From assembly GCA_035689165.1 (NCBI GenBank), contig DASSLZ010000026.1:1-5583 (forward strand): a DNA stretch of 5,583 nucleotides, given 5' to 3'. A program made the translations under genes and the position numbers. This document shows, piece by piece, positions 1-5,583 of the stretch; positions within the stretch are counted from its first letter, which is position 1; the number at the start of each line of letters is the position of its first letter. Source of the stretch: DASQJL01 sp035689165. GTDB lineage: Bacteria > Eisenbacteria > RBG-16-71-46 > SZUA-252. Below the pieces are notes generated by a model. That model searched no databases and was not told where the DNA came from. It saw nothing but the letters and a program-made list of their open reading frames with translations.

Positions 1-680
1 TTCCAGGTCCCGCCGACGCCCGGCACCTGCGCCTGGCCGCCCAGCTTCCCTTCGGTTCCCACTTCGCGCGCCACGCGCGTCACCTCGGCGGCGAACGCGT
101 TCAGCTGGTCCACCATGGTGTTGATGGTGTTCTTGAGCTCGAGGATCTCCCCCTTCACGTCCACCGTGATCTTGCGCGAGAGGTCCCCGCGCGCCACGGC
201 CGTGGTCACCTCCGCGATGTTCCGCACCTGCGCCGTGAGGTTCGACGCCATGGCGTTCACGGAGTCGGTGAGATCCTTCCAGGTTCCGGCCACGCCGGGC
301 ACCACCGCCTGGCCGCCCAGCTTGCCGTCGGTCCCCACCTCGCGCGCCACGCGCGTCACTTCCGAGGCGAAGGAGCGGAGCTGGTCCACCATCGTGTTGA
401 TGGCCTCCTTCAGCTGGAGGATCTCGCCCCGCACGTCGACCGTGATCTTGCGCGAGAGGTCGCCGTCGGCCACCGCGATGGTGACCTCGGCGATGTTCCG
501 AACCTGCGCCGTCAGGTTCGACGCCATCGAGTTCACGCTCTCGGTGAGGTCTTTCCAGACGCCGCTCACTTCGCGCACCTGCGCCTGCCCGCCCAGCTTC
601 CCTTCGGAGCCGACCTCGCGCGCCACGCGGGTCACCTCGGACGTGAAGACGGCGAGCTGCTTGATCATCGTGTTCACGAT
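1..680 (-). repeat. 276-bp tandem coding repeat (HAMP units), two full copies plus a partial one
   Basis: The DNA repeats with a period of exactly 276 bp. On the plus strand, units begin with ttccag at 1, 277 and 553, and cgcgcgccacgcg recurs at the same offset in each. In protein terms the units are residues 157-248, 249-340 and 341 onward. By eye the first two match at about 71 of 92 residues, and the partial third matches the second at about 35 of 42. The period is a multiple of three, so copy-number change would keep the reading frame. The repeat continues past the left edge. Confidence 0.9.
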
Positions 681-1148
681 GTTCGCCGAGCGGAGGAACT
701 CCCCTTCCAGGGGGCGCCCGTCCACCTCGGTGCCGACGGTCTGCAGCAGGTCGCCGCGGGCCACGGCGGCGATCGCGCGGGTCACCTCCCGCGTGGGCCA
801 GACCAGATCGTCGATCAGGGTGTTCACGGACACCTGCATCTCGCCCCAGGCGCCGTCGCCGCGGGCGATGCGCATCCGCTCGCGCGTGCGCCCCTTCTTC
901 CCGACGACCTGCCCGACGCGCTCCAGCTCCTCGGCCATACGCTGGTTGGAGGCGGCGATGTCGTTGAACGTATCGGCGATCTTGCCCTCGAGGCCCGTCC
1001 AGTTGCCGGGCAGGCGGACGGAGAAGTCGCCGCCGCGCATCGCCTGGAGCGCCTGGAGGACCGAATCGAGGGGCGGGGCTTCGGACTCGAGATTGGCTTC
1101 CCCGTTGACCGGGGTCGCCACGGAGGAATCACTGCGCGGTGGGTTCAT
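1..1148 (-). CDS. Poly-HAMP sensor protein, N-terminal part (probable soluble hybrid histidine kinase), 3' end beyond window
   Basis: My own translation from ATG at 1148 gives 382 codons with no stop before the left edge. The start is supported by AGGAG seven bases upstream. There is no signal peptide or membrane segment, so the protein is probably cytoplasmic. Residues 27-80 (motif RGGDFSVRLP) and 114-167 (VARGDL, then GEFLR) are divergent HAMP-like units. From about residue 157 a 92-residue repeat begins, with signatures LTAQVRNIAEVT, GDLSRKITVDV, GEIL.LK, INTMVDQL, EVTRVAREVG and GKLGGQA.V. Canonical HAMP segments lie near 212-264 and 304-356. This pattern is characteristic of group III (Nik1/Os-1-type) hybrid kinases and their bacterial relatives, where alternating HAMP and HAMP-like linkers relay a signal to a HisKA-HATPase core and receiver. 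Those output domains are not in the window, so kinase activity is inferred. An unusual GAF- or other-output version cannot be excluded. Confidence 0.93.
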   Translation of the reverse strand, partial: MNPPRSDSSVATPVNGEANLESEAPPLDSVLQALQAMRGGDFSVRLPGNWTGLEGKIADTFNDIAASNQRMAEELERVGQVVGKKGRTRERMRIARGDGAWGEMQVSVNTLIDDLVWPTREVTRAIAAVARGDLLQTVGTEVDGRPLEGEFLRSANIVNTMIKQLAVFTSEVTRVAREVGSEGKLGGQAQVREVSGVWKDLTESVNSMASNLTAQVRNIAEVTIAVADGDLSRKITVDVRGEILQLKEAINTMVDQLRSFASEVTRVAREVGTDGKLGGQAVVPGVAGTWKDLTDSVNAMASNLTAQVRNIAEVTTAVARGDLSRKITVDVKGEILELKNTINTMVDQLNAFAAEVTRVAREVGTEGKLGGQAQVPGVGGTW

Positions 1149-1155
1149 GTGCGGA

Positions 1156-1160
1156 CTCCT
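1156..1160 (-). promoter_or_regulatory. Shine-Dalgarno (AGGAG) of the poly-HAMP gene
   Basis: The minus strand reads AGGAG, then seven bases (TCCGCAC), then ATG at 1148. This is near-ideal spacing and fixes the start of the poly-HAMP protein. A competing in-frame start is not needed, because the HAMP-like sequence begins about 26 codons downstream of this ATG. Confidence 0.8.
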
Positions 1161-1235
1161 GGACGGCCATCTATTCGCAAGGAGCGACGTGCGGCATAGC
1201 CAGGTTGCCTCGCCCGGCCATGGTCCTAAAGTCTA

Positions 1236-1252
1236 CCCCGGAGCCTCCGGGG
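1236..1252 (-). terminator. Short GC-rich hairpin in the intergenic spacer (weak terminator or attenuator candidate)
   Basis: CCCCGGA and TCCGGGG form a perfect 7-bp stem with a 3-nt loop, about 50 bases past the stop of the large gene. On the minus strand it is followed by TAGACTTTA, which is only moderately T-rich, so it is not a textbook intrinsic terminator. Position between two co-oriented genes fits a terminator or a processing/attenuation hairpin. GC-rich DNA also produces such stems by chance. Confidence 0.35.
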
Positions 1253-1293
1253 GTGCGCCAGCAGATTGTTGGAAACGGGCGCCGGTATCGGCC

Positions 1294-1318
1294 GTCCGGA
1301 CTTCTATCGGATCCGGAC
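1294..1318. repeat. Inverted repeat flanking the stop codon of the large gene
   Basis: GTCCGGA (1294-1300) and TCCGGAC (1312-1318) are perfect 7-bp complements separated by 11 bases that contain the TAG stop. As RNA this would form a hairpin with the stop codon in its loop. No T-run follows, so it does not look like a rho-independent terminator. Roles in mRNA 3'-end stability are possible but purely inferred, and chance is a real alternative. Confidence 0.35.
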
Positions 1319-4300
1319 GATCCGCCCCACCCCGCGGAAGGGTGCCGGGCCGGAGACCTCGAGCCGCGTGAAGTAGACGCCGGAGGGCATCGGCACGCCG
1401 CGATCGTCGCGGCCGTCCCAGAGGGCCCGGAAGCGTCCTGCCGGCAGCGGAGCCTGGAACACGGTCCGGACCAGCCTGCCGCCGGCGGTGTAGACGCGGA
1501 GCGCGGCGACTCCGCCATCGGCCAGATCGAATCGGAGCGTCGTGGCGGCCGCGAAGGGGTTGGGGGCGCTGGCGCGCAGGGCGTTCGCCGCCGGGATCAG
1601 GTCCTCGTCGAACTCCACGCCCGCCGCGGCGACCGCCGACCCCAGCACCCGGACCGTTCCCCTGGCCTCGAAGCGGATCCCGCCGTCCTGCCCGGTGATC
1701 GAGACGGGGACCGCGTTCCCGTTCGGCAGCGCCCGCTCGACCGCGCCGCGCTCGAACGCGAGATCGAGATCGGGACGCCCGTCCCCGTCCAGGTCCCGCA
1801 GGCGGGAGCCTGGCAACGGTGCCACGGAGCCCTGCAGCCGGATCCCGGCCAGGTCCACCGCCCCGGCATCGAGGTCCGGCGGGAACACGATCCGCGCGCG
1901 GATCTCCTTACCCTTGCTGCCGCGCCGGATGACGGCGGGGACGATCTCCGCCGCAAGCTCGCGCGCCGAGAGCCTCCCCGCGCCGGTCAGCGGAACCGTC
2001 GCCGACGGCGTCTCCGGGTCGTTGGTGGTCAGCGTGAGCGCGCCGCTCCGGTCTCCCCCCGCGGTCGGAGCAAACCGCACGAGCACCGGCGCGCTCTGGA
2101 GCGGGGCGAGCGAAAGCGACGCCGGGTCGGCCGCGTAGTCCGGCTTGTCGAACGCGAGCGCGACGTCGAGCCGGTCGGTGCCCGGGTTCGTCAGGCGCAG
2201 CGTGTCGGCGGCGGACTGGCCGACGTCCAGCGTATCGAAGCGGAAGGACGCGGGGCTGAACGCGAGGCGCGGGATCCCGGTGGCGTGCAGGAGCACCGGC
2301 ACCAGCGTCTCGAGATGGGCGGGATCGTTCGTCTGGACGCGCAGCGTGCCGTGATAGTCGCCCGCGAAGAGCCCGCGCGATTCGAGCGCGACGGCGACGC
2401 CCGCGCTGTCGCCGGGATCCACGCTGCCGAAGCGCTGCGCCACGCTCAGCCACGAGGGAGCGGCGGAGAAGCGCACGGCCATGCCGTCGTGCAGGTAGGC
2501 GGCGTTGAACACGACCGTGAGACCGTCGGTCTTGGTCCGGTTCTGGATGCCGATCGTCCCGCTGTCGAGCGGAGGACCCATCAGGCGGTACTGGTACACG
2601 ATGGCGCCCGTGGGATAGAGGATCGCCTGGAAGGTGAACGGTCCGCCCCGCTGGCGCCGGGGCACGTTCGTGAACTGCACGATCAGCCGCGTGCCGTCGT
2701 TGTAGTACACGGCGCGCTGCACGCCGCCGAAGTTCAGGTCGTCCCAGTAGACCGCCAGCAGGTTGTTCGGCGCGGCGGTGGTGGGAAGCGGCTGGTTCGC
2801 GAACTGGACGGTCGTGTCGGTGAACGAGATCCAGCCGTGCGTGCAGACGTTGAAGGTCGTGTACTCGTGCCCATAGAAGGAAAAGGGGAATCCGATCGGG
2901 AGCGGCCCCGAATTCTGATCCAGATTCTGGATCGGGATCGGCGTTCCGATCGCCGCGATGTCCTGCCAGTCGTAGACCGGCCCGCCCGGCTGGTTGCTGT
3001 CCACCCACCGGTAGCCGAATCCGTCCGGGCCCCCGAGCCCGAGCGCGGCCGGAGGCGCGATCCCGGGACGCGGGTCCTCCTCGTCGCGGGCGAGCGCGAG
3101 CCCGGCCTGGACCGCCACCGCCGGCGCTCCATTCAGGGGCTCGACGCCGTAGTCGAGGGCGGAGCCTCCCGTGTTCCGGATCGAGAACGACGTCGTGCTC
3201 CGTTCCCCCAGCCCAACCGAGGCCTGGAGCGACGCCGGAGCGACCTGGACCACGGGCGGCACGCGCCCGGAGCCGGTCACGGCGATCGCGATCGGCCCCC
3301 CGGCGGCGTCGTGCGCGATCGTCAGCGTCCCTTCGCGCGGCCCGTCCGCCGCGGGGGTGAAGGTGAGCCGGATGGTCTGCACGGCGCCCGGCTCGACCGT
3401 GAACGACGCGGGGGCCGCGGTGAAGTCGGAGAGATCGCTCGCGACCGAGGAGACGGTGAGCGGCGCCCTCCCCTCGTTGCCCACCGCGACCTCCGCCTCC
3501 GAGGTGCGGCCGAGAAACACCGTTCCGAAGTGGACCGCGGTCGCGGTGGCCACGGCCACCGGCGCGTCGGTCACGTCGAGGGAGGCCGGCACCTCGAGCC
3601 GCGGCTCGTCGGGATCGTTGCTCTCGACGACGATCGTGCCGCGGTAGGCGCCCCCCGGCAGGGCCAGCGCGTCCAGGGTCAGGGCGACGCTGGCCTCGCT
3701 CCCCGCCGCGACCGTTCCCTCGTGCGGGGAGGCGGCGAGCCAGAGCCCGCCGATCGTCCCGTGACCACGGTCGGGGAACCAGTCGGTGGCGCCGACGAAA
3801 TTCCCGATGACGCCGGTGGCGTTGATGCGGCCGTCGTCGCCGTTCAGCCACGAGAGGGGGACGGCGAAGGAGACGGAGCGGGGTCCCACCTGGACGGGGA
3901 AGCTCTGGACGTAGTTTCCGGTCAGGGCGTCGAGCAGATCGACCGTGCCGTAGCCGACCGAGAAGAGGCTGACCTCGAACTCCGCCCCGATGTCCTGCCG
4001 CGGCGTTCCGAAGCTGGGCTCGCGGCCGGTGTTCCGGTTCTGGTCCAGGTCCAGCGAGAGGTATCCCCCGAAGTTGAGCGGCGCGATGTCGGTCGCGGTC
4101 TCGATCCGGATGCTCAGGACGCCGCCGCGCGCCCAGGCGCGCAGCGCGACCAGGTCCTCCACCGATCCGTCGCCCTGGGGATCGAGGACGACGAGCGGGA
4201 GCGAATCGGGCGCCGCGGCGAGCGCTCCCGCGGTGCCGGTCGCGGGCGGCGTGACGCGCCCATGGAACGAGAGCGCGCTCTCGCGTGCCTCGGCCCACGT

Positions 4301-5583
4301 CCTCGGAAGCGAGGCCATGACGGTTGCGCCGGCGGCCGGCGTCGCGCTTGGGGGCGCTTCCTCTTCGAAACGGATCGCGTACTGGAGGTCGCTCCCGGAG
4401 CGGTTGGCGACCGTGATCGTGCGCGTCGCCGTCCCGCCGGTGAGAAGCGATGCGCCCACCGGCCCCGCCACGACGTCCGCGTCGGGCGGCGGCGCTCCCG
4501 CCGCACGGACCCCGATCCGGATCTCGGACTGATCGGGATCGTCGGTGGCCACCGTCAGGGTGGCCGAGGCCGGGCCGACCGAGGCGGGCGCGTAGCGCAC
4601 CGGGATCGTGAACGAAGCGCCCGGCGCCAGGGTGAGCGAGTCGAAGACGGCGGTGAAATCGGGATGGTCCATCGCGGCCGAGGACACGCGGAGCGGAAGG
4701 ACGCCGACGTTCCGCACGCGGATCGAGTCGAGGCGCGAGGCACCGACGAAGACCGTGCCGAGATCGAGCGACGCGGGTGTCGCCACGGCGTCGGGGGCCG
4801 GCGTCACCGACAGGTCCACGGGGACCAGGAAGTCGCTCCGGTCGGGATCGTTCGTCCGGACGGCGAGCGCGCCGCGATAGTCGGCGCCGGCCAGCCGCGC
4901 GGCGTCGAAGGCGACCGTCACCGTCGTGGACTGCCCCGCGGCCGTCGATCCCGACCCCGGGGTGACGGAGAGCCACGCCGCGCCTCCCAGCCAGCCGAAC
5001 GCCTGCGAGGCGACTTTCCGGTTGTCGGCGAAAATGGAGGAGACGTCGGCGAAGAGCCGCCCCGCGGCGGCCAGGACGCGGCCGCGCCCGACGAACGACG
5101 CGCCGAGCGTGGGGAATCCCTGCGCGTCCTCGATCAACACCGTCGCTCCGGCTCCCGTCGCGTGGAGCCGCGCCGTGGAGCTGGGCATGTCGGCCGCGAC
5201 GACGTCCCTCGTGATCTCGAAGGGATAGATCCTCGTGGTCGGGCCGGTGATCCCCTCGCCGGCCTCGTAGCGCAGCGGGACTCCCGTCGAGTCGAGCAGC
5301 GCGTCGAACTCGGGCAGGGCGGCCGCCGACGCGCCCTCGAGCAGGAGGGAGCCGCCCGAGCGCACCCAGGCCGCGAGCGCGGCGCGCTCGTCGGCGTCGA
5401 ACGCCCCCGCGTCATCGGAGATCCAGTAGACGTCCGCCCCCGCCAGCACGCCCGCCGTCAGGCGCCGGGTATTCAGCGTGAAGACCGCTCCGCGCGCGGT
5501 GAGCGAGCTGACCATGTCCGACCAAGCGTTGGAGGAGGCGCCGTGCCGCGCGTCGAAGACGACGCGCACGTCGGAGATCTCCG
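1304..5583 (-). CDS. Large modular surface/secreted protein with ASH (choice-of-anchor D) repeats and FlgD-like C-terminal domain, 5' partial
   Basis: The frame is open from the right edge to TAG at 1304-1306. Numbering here starts at the GTG at 5567-5569 (1421 codons). Domains in order: GATase1/DUF4350-like 1-195; WL..P-NDP half-module 198-257; ASH/choice-of-anchor-D 262-358; half-module 363-403; DOMON-like insert about 455-608; half-module 609-668; ASH 671-768; half-module 772-813; nidogen-like insert 845-1036; half-module 1039-1098; ASH 1101-1198; DGDG domain 1205-1312; FlgD-like Ig domain 1333-1421. There is one cysteine (residue 909) and only about five lysines, which fits an exported beta-rich protein. 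GGAG lies 9 bases before the GTG, so a start there is possible. However, the sequence opens directly in a beta strand with no signal peptide, and the four codons before it are in frame, so I infer the true N-terminus lies beyond the edge. Function is unknown; binding, adhesion or scaffolding is likelier than catalysis. Confidence 0.92.
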   Translation of the reverse strand, partial: EISDVRVVFDARHGASSNAWSDMVSSLTARGAVFTLNTRRLTAGVLAGADVYWISDDAGAFDADERAALAAWVRSGGSLLLEGASAAALPEFDALLDSTGVPLRYEAGEGITGPTTRIYPFEITRDVVAADMPSSTARLHATGAGATVLIEDAQGFPTLGASFVGRGRVLAAAGRLFADVSSIFADNRKVASQAFGWLGGAAWLSVTPGSGSTAAGQSTTVTVAFDAARLAGADYRGALAVRTNDPDRSDFLVPVDLSVTPAPDAVATPASLDLGTVFVGASRLDSIRVRNVGVLPLRVSSAAMDHPDFTAVFDSLTLAPGASFTIPVRYAPASVGPASATLTVATDDPDQSEIRIGVRAAGAPPPDADVVAGPVGASLLTGGTATRTITVANRSGSDLQYAIRFEEEAPPSATPAAGATVMASLPRTWAEARESALSFHGRVTPPATGTAGALAAAPDSLPLVVLDPQGDGSVEDLVALRAWARGGVLSIRIETATDIAPLNFGGYLSLDLDQNRNTGREPSFGTPRQDIGAEFEVSLFSVGYGTVDLLDALTGNYVQSFPVQVGPRSVSFAVPLSWLNGDDGRINATGVIGNFVGATDWFPDRGHGTIGGLWLAASPHEGTVAAGSEASVALTLDALALPGGAYRGTIVVESNDPDEPRLEVPASLDVTDAPVAVATATAVHFGTVFLGRTSEAEVAVGNEGRAPLTVSSVASDLSDFTAAPASFTVEPGAVQTIRLTFTPAADGPREGTLTIAHDAAGGPIAIAVTGSGRVPPVVQVAPASLQASVGLGERSTTSFSIRNTGGSALDYGVEPLNGAPAVAVQAGLALARDEEDPRPGIAPPAALGLGGPDGFGYRWVDSNQPGGPVYDWQDIAAIGTPIPIQNLDQNSGPLPIGFPFSFYGHEYTTFNVCTHGWISFTDTTVQFANQPLPTTAAPNNLLAVYWDDLNFGGVQRAVYYNDGTRLIVQFTNVPRRQRGGPFTFQAILYPTGAIVYQYRLMGPPLDSGTIGIQNRTKTDGLTVVFNAAYLHDGMAVRFSAAPSWLSVAQRFGSVDPGDSAGVAVALESRGLFAGDYHGTLRVQTNDPAHLETLVPVLLHATGIPRLAFSPASFRFDTLDVGQSAADTLRLTNPGTDRLDVALAFDKPDYAADPASLSLAPLQSAPVLVRFAPTAGGDRSGALTLTTNDPETPSATVPLTGAGRLSARELAAEIVPAVIRRGSKGKEIRARIVFPPDLDAGAVDLAGIRLQGSVAPLPGSRLRDLDGDGRPDLDLAFERGAVERALPNGNAVPVSITGQDGGIRFEARGTVRVLGSAVAAAGVEFDEDLIPAANALRASAPNPFAAATTLRFDLADGGVAALRVYTAGGRLVRTVFQAPLPAGRFRALWDGRDDRGVPMPSGVYFTRLEVSGPAPFRGVGRIVRIR
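1307..1573 (-). other. FlgD-like Ig / sorting-type C-terminal domain of the large protein (residues 1333-1421)
   Basis: The hallmark order is complete: APNPFAAATTLRFDL, LRVYTAGGRLVRTV, the loop LPAGRFRALWDGRDDRG, then MPSGVYFTRLEV and a final strand VGRIVRIR right before the stop. In Bacteroidota and related lineages such C-terminal domains act as type IX secretion signals or anchors. In other FCB-related lineages the same fold is common, but its secretion route is not settled. It supports export of the protein and shows that the 3' end is intact. Confidence 0.82.
1634..1957 (-). other. DGDG-containing beta domain of the large protein (residues 1205-1312)
   Basis: The pattern is an I-rich first strand with IRRGSKGKEIRARIVFP, then DAGAVDLAGIRLQG, then RDLDGDGRPDLDLAF (1258-1272), VPVSITGQ and a closing FEARGTVRV strand. 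I recognise the layout as an Ig-like domain often placed before C-terminal anchoring or sorting domains, in which a D.DGDG.PDL loop precedes a phenylalanine strand. The loop has the acidic spacing of a calcium-binding site. Metal binding is inferred, not shown. Confidence 0.6.
1976..3256 (-). repeat. Module 3 of the large protein: split module with nidogen-like insert, then ASH domain
   Basis: The first half is residues 772-813 (SFSIRNTGGSALDYGV). The insert at 845-1036 begins GGPDGFGYRWVDSNQPGGP and contains IGFPFSFYG, THGWISF, PNNLLAVYWDDL and QAILYPTGAIVYQY. These match the pattern of nidogen-like beta domains common in secreted bacterial proteins with C-terminal sorting domains. The only cysteine of the protein, residue 909, sits here. 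W1040-L1041 resumes the scaffold, NDP is at 1081-1083, and the ASH domain ends near GAG (1196-1198), with a TTNDPETP edge strand. Confidence 0.75.
3266..4483 (-). repeat. Module 2 of the large protein: split module with DOMON-like insert, then ASH domain
   Basis: The first half is residues 363-403 (TITVANRSGSDLQYAI). After a linker rich in Ala and Pro comes a sandwich-like insert. It runs from VVLDPQGDGSVEDLVALRAW (461-480) through SLDLDQNRNTG (505-515), a D/N-rich loop that could hold calcium, to GNFVGATDWFPD (589-600). This pattern resembles DOMON/carbohydrate-binding-like sandwiches of secreted bacterial proteins; the family name is tentative. W610-L611 resumes the scaffold, NDP is at 651-653, and the ASH domain carries FGTVFLG (681-687). 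Confidence 0.72.
4496..5583 (-). repeat. Module 1 of the large protein: GATase1/DUF4350-like domain, WL-NDP half-module, ASH domain
   Basis: Residues 1-195 show an alternating alpha/beta pattern typical of the GATase1-like fold seen in DUF4350 and IFT52/GldG-type domains. Key segments are VVFDARHG, GADVYWISDD, the helix FDADERAALAAWVRSGG with strand SLLLEG, and GRGRVLAAAGRLFAD. There is no cysteine here, so glutamine amidotransferase chemistry is excluded. W199-L200 opens the half-module that ends near NDP (240-242). The ASH domain follows, with GTVFVG (271-276) and a closing DDP. The module's expected first half is absent from the window. Confidence 0.75.

Larger units (their letters stand above)
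1149..1303. other. Intergenic spacer between the two minus-strand genes
   Basis: The 155 bases separate the TAG stop of the large gene (1304-1306) from the ATG at 1148. They contain the hairpin at 1236-1252, a small GCCG/CGGC palindrome at 1281-1292, and the Shine-Dalgarno at 1156-1160. I could not identify a convincing -35/-10 pair on either strand. A 16-codon minus-strand reading frame (1171-1221) has nothing to support it. The length allows either an independent promoter of non-sigma70 type or read-through. Confidence 0.7.

Noticed and set aside
1171..1221. Sixteen-codon reading frame in the spacer, preceded by AGGA
   Set aside because: The AGGA is only two bases from the ATG, the peptide has no recognisable character, and it is the tail of a shadow frame extending into the large gene.
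1149..1235. Sigma70-type promoter for the poly-HAMP gene
   Set aside because: I found isolated TAGACT- and TATGCC-like hexamers, but no pair with acceptable spacing and match quality.
115..1371. Plus-strand open frame of 418 codons
   Set aside because: It is antisense to the well-supported poly-HAMP gene, is Ser/Arg/Thr-rich with repeats that mirror the 276-bp unit, and crosses the spacer and the end of the large gene. It has no recognisable domain.
1908..4976. Minus-strand open frame of 1022 codons overlapping the large gene
   Set aside because: Its translation is dominated by Arg, Gly, Ala and Pro with no domain pattern, as expected for a shifted frame of GC-rich coding DNA. The overlapping frame shows clear domain motifs throughout.
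5572..5583. Perfect 12-bp palindrome CGGAGATCTCCG at the right edge
   Set aside because: It lies inside the open coding frame at the window boundary. No second copy or flanking site was seen, so chance is sufficient.
1..5583. CRISPR array, tRNA/rRNA gene, insertion sequence or phage element
   Set aside because: There are no short regularly spaced repeats with unique spacers, no tRNA-like cloverleaf, no transposase-like frame and no terminal inverted repeats. The only long repeat is coding (HAMP).

Overview
The window is about 5.6 kb of GC-rich bacterial DNA with two genes, both on the minus strand and both cut by the window edges. High G+C, arginine strongly preferred over lysine, and a large modular beta-protein ending in a FlgD-like C-terminal domain suggest a soil- or sediment-type bacterium of the FCB neighbourhood (for example Eisenbacteria or Krumholzibacteria-like lineages). 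This placement is an inference from gene style only; no marker gene is present.

Right and centre (1304-5583, minus): one very large gene, at least 1421 codons and open at its 5' end, for an extracellular or surface multidomain protein. It consists of three copies of a split beta module. Each copy carries a different inserted domain: a GATase1/DUF4350-like fold, a DOMON-like sandwich with a D-rich loop, and a nidogen-like domain. Each copy is followed by an ASH / choice-of-anchor-D Ig-like domain. A DGDG-containing domain and a C-terminal FlgD-like Ig domain follow. No enzymatic active site was recognised; a binding, adhesion or structural role is most likely.

Middle (1149-1303): a 155-nt spacer containing a short GC-rich hairpin and a clear Shine-Dalgarno for the next gene. 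I see no convincing promoter or canonical terminator.

Left (1-1148, minus): the first 382 codons of a soluble poly-HAMP sensor protein of the group III (Nik1-like) hybrid histidine kinase type. It contains a 276-bp / 92-residue tandem repeat that runs off the left edge. Kinase and receiver domains are expected beyond the window.

The two genes are co-oriented, so read-through is possible, but nothing in the sequence shows that the cytoplasmic sensor and the exported protein share a function. I did not find a clearly new biological system. The most notable feature is the plug-in architecture of the large protein, where the same scaffold has accepted unrelated domains at the same point.
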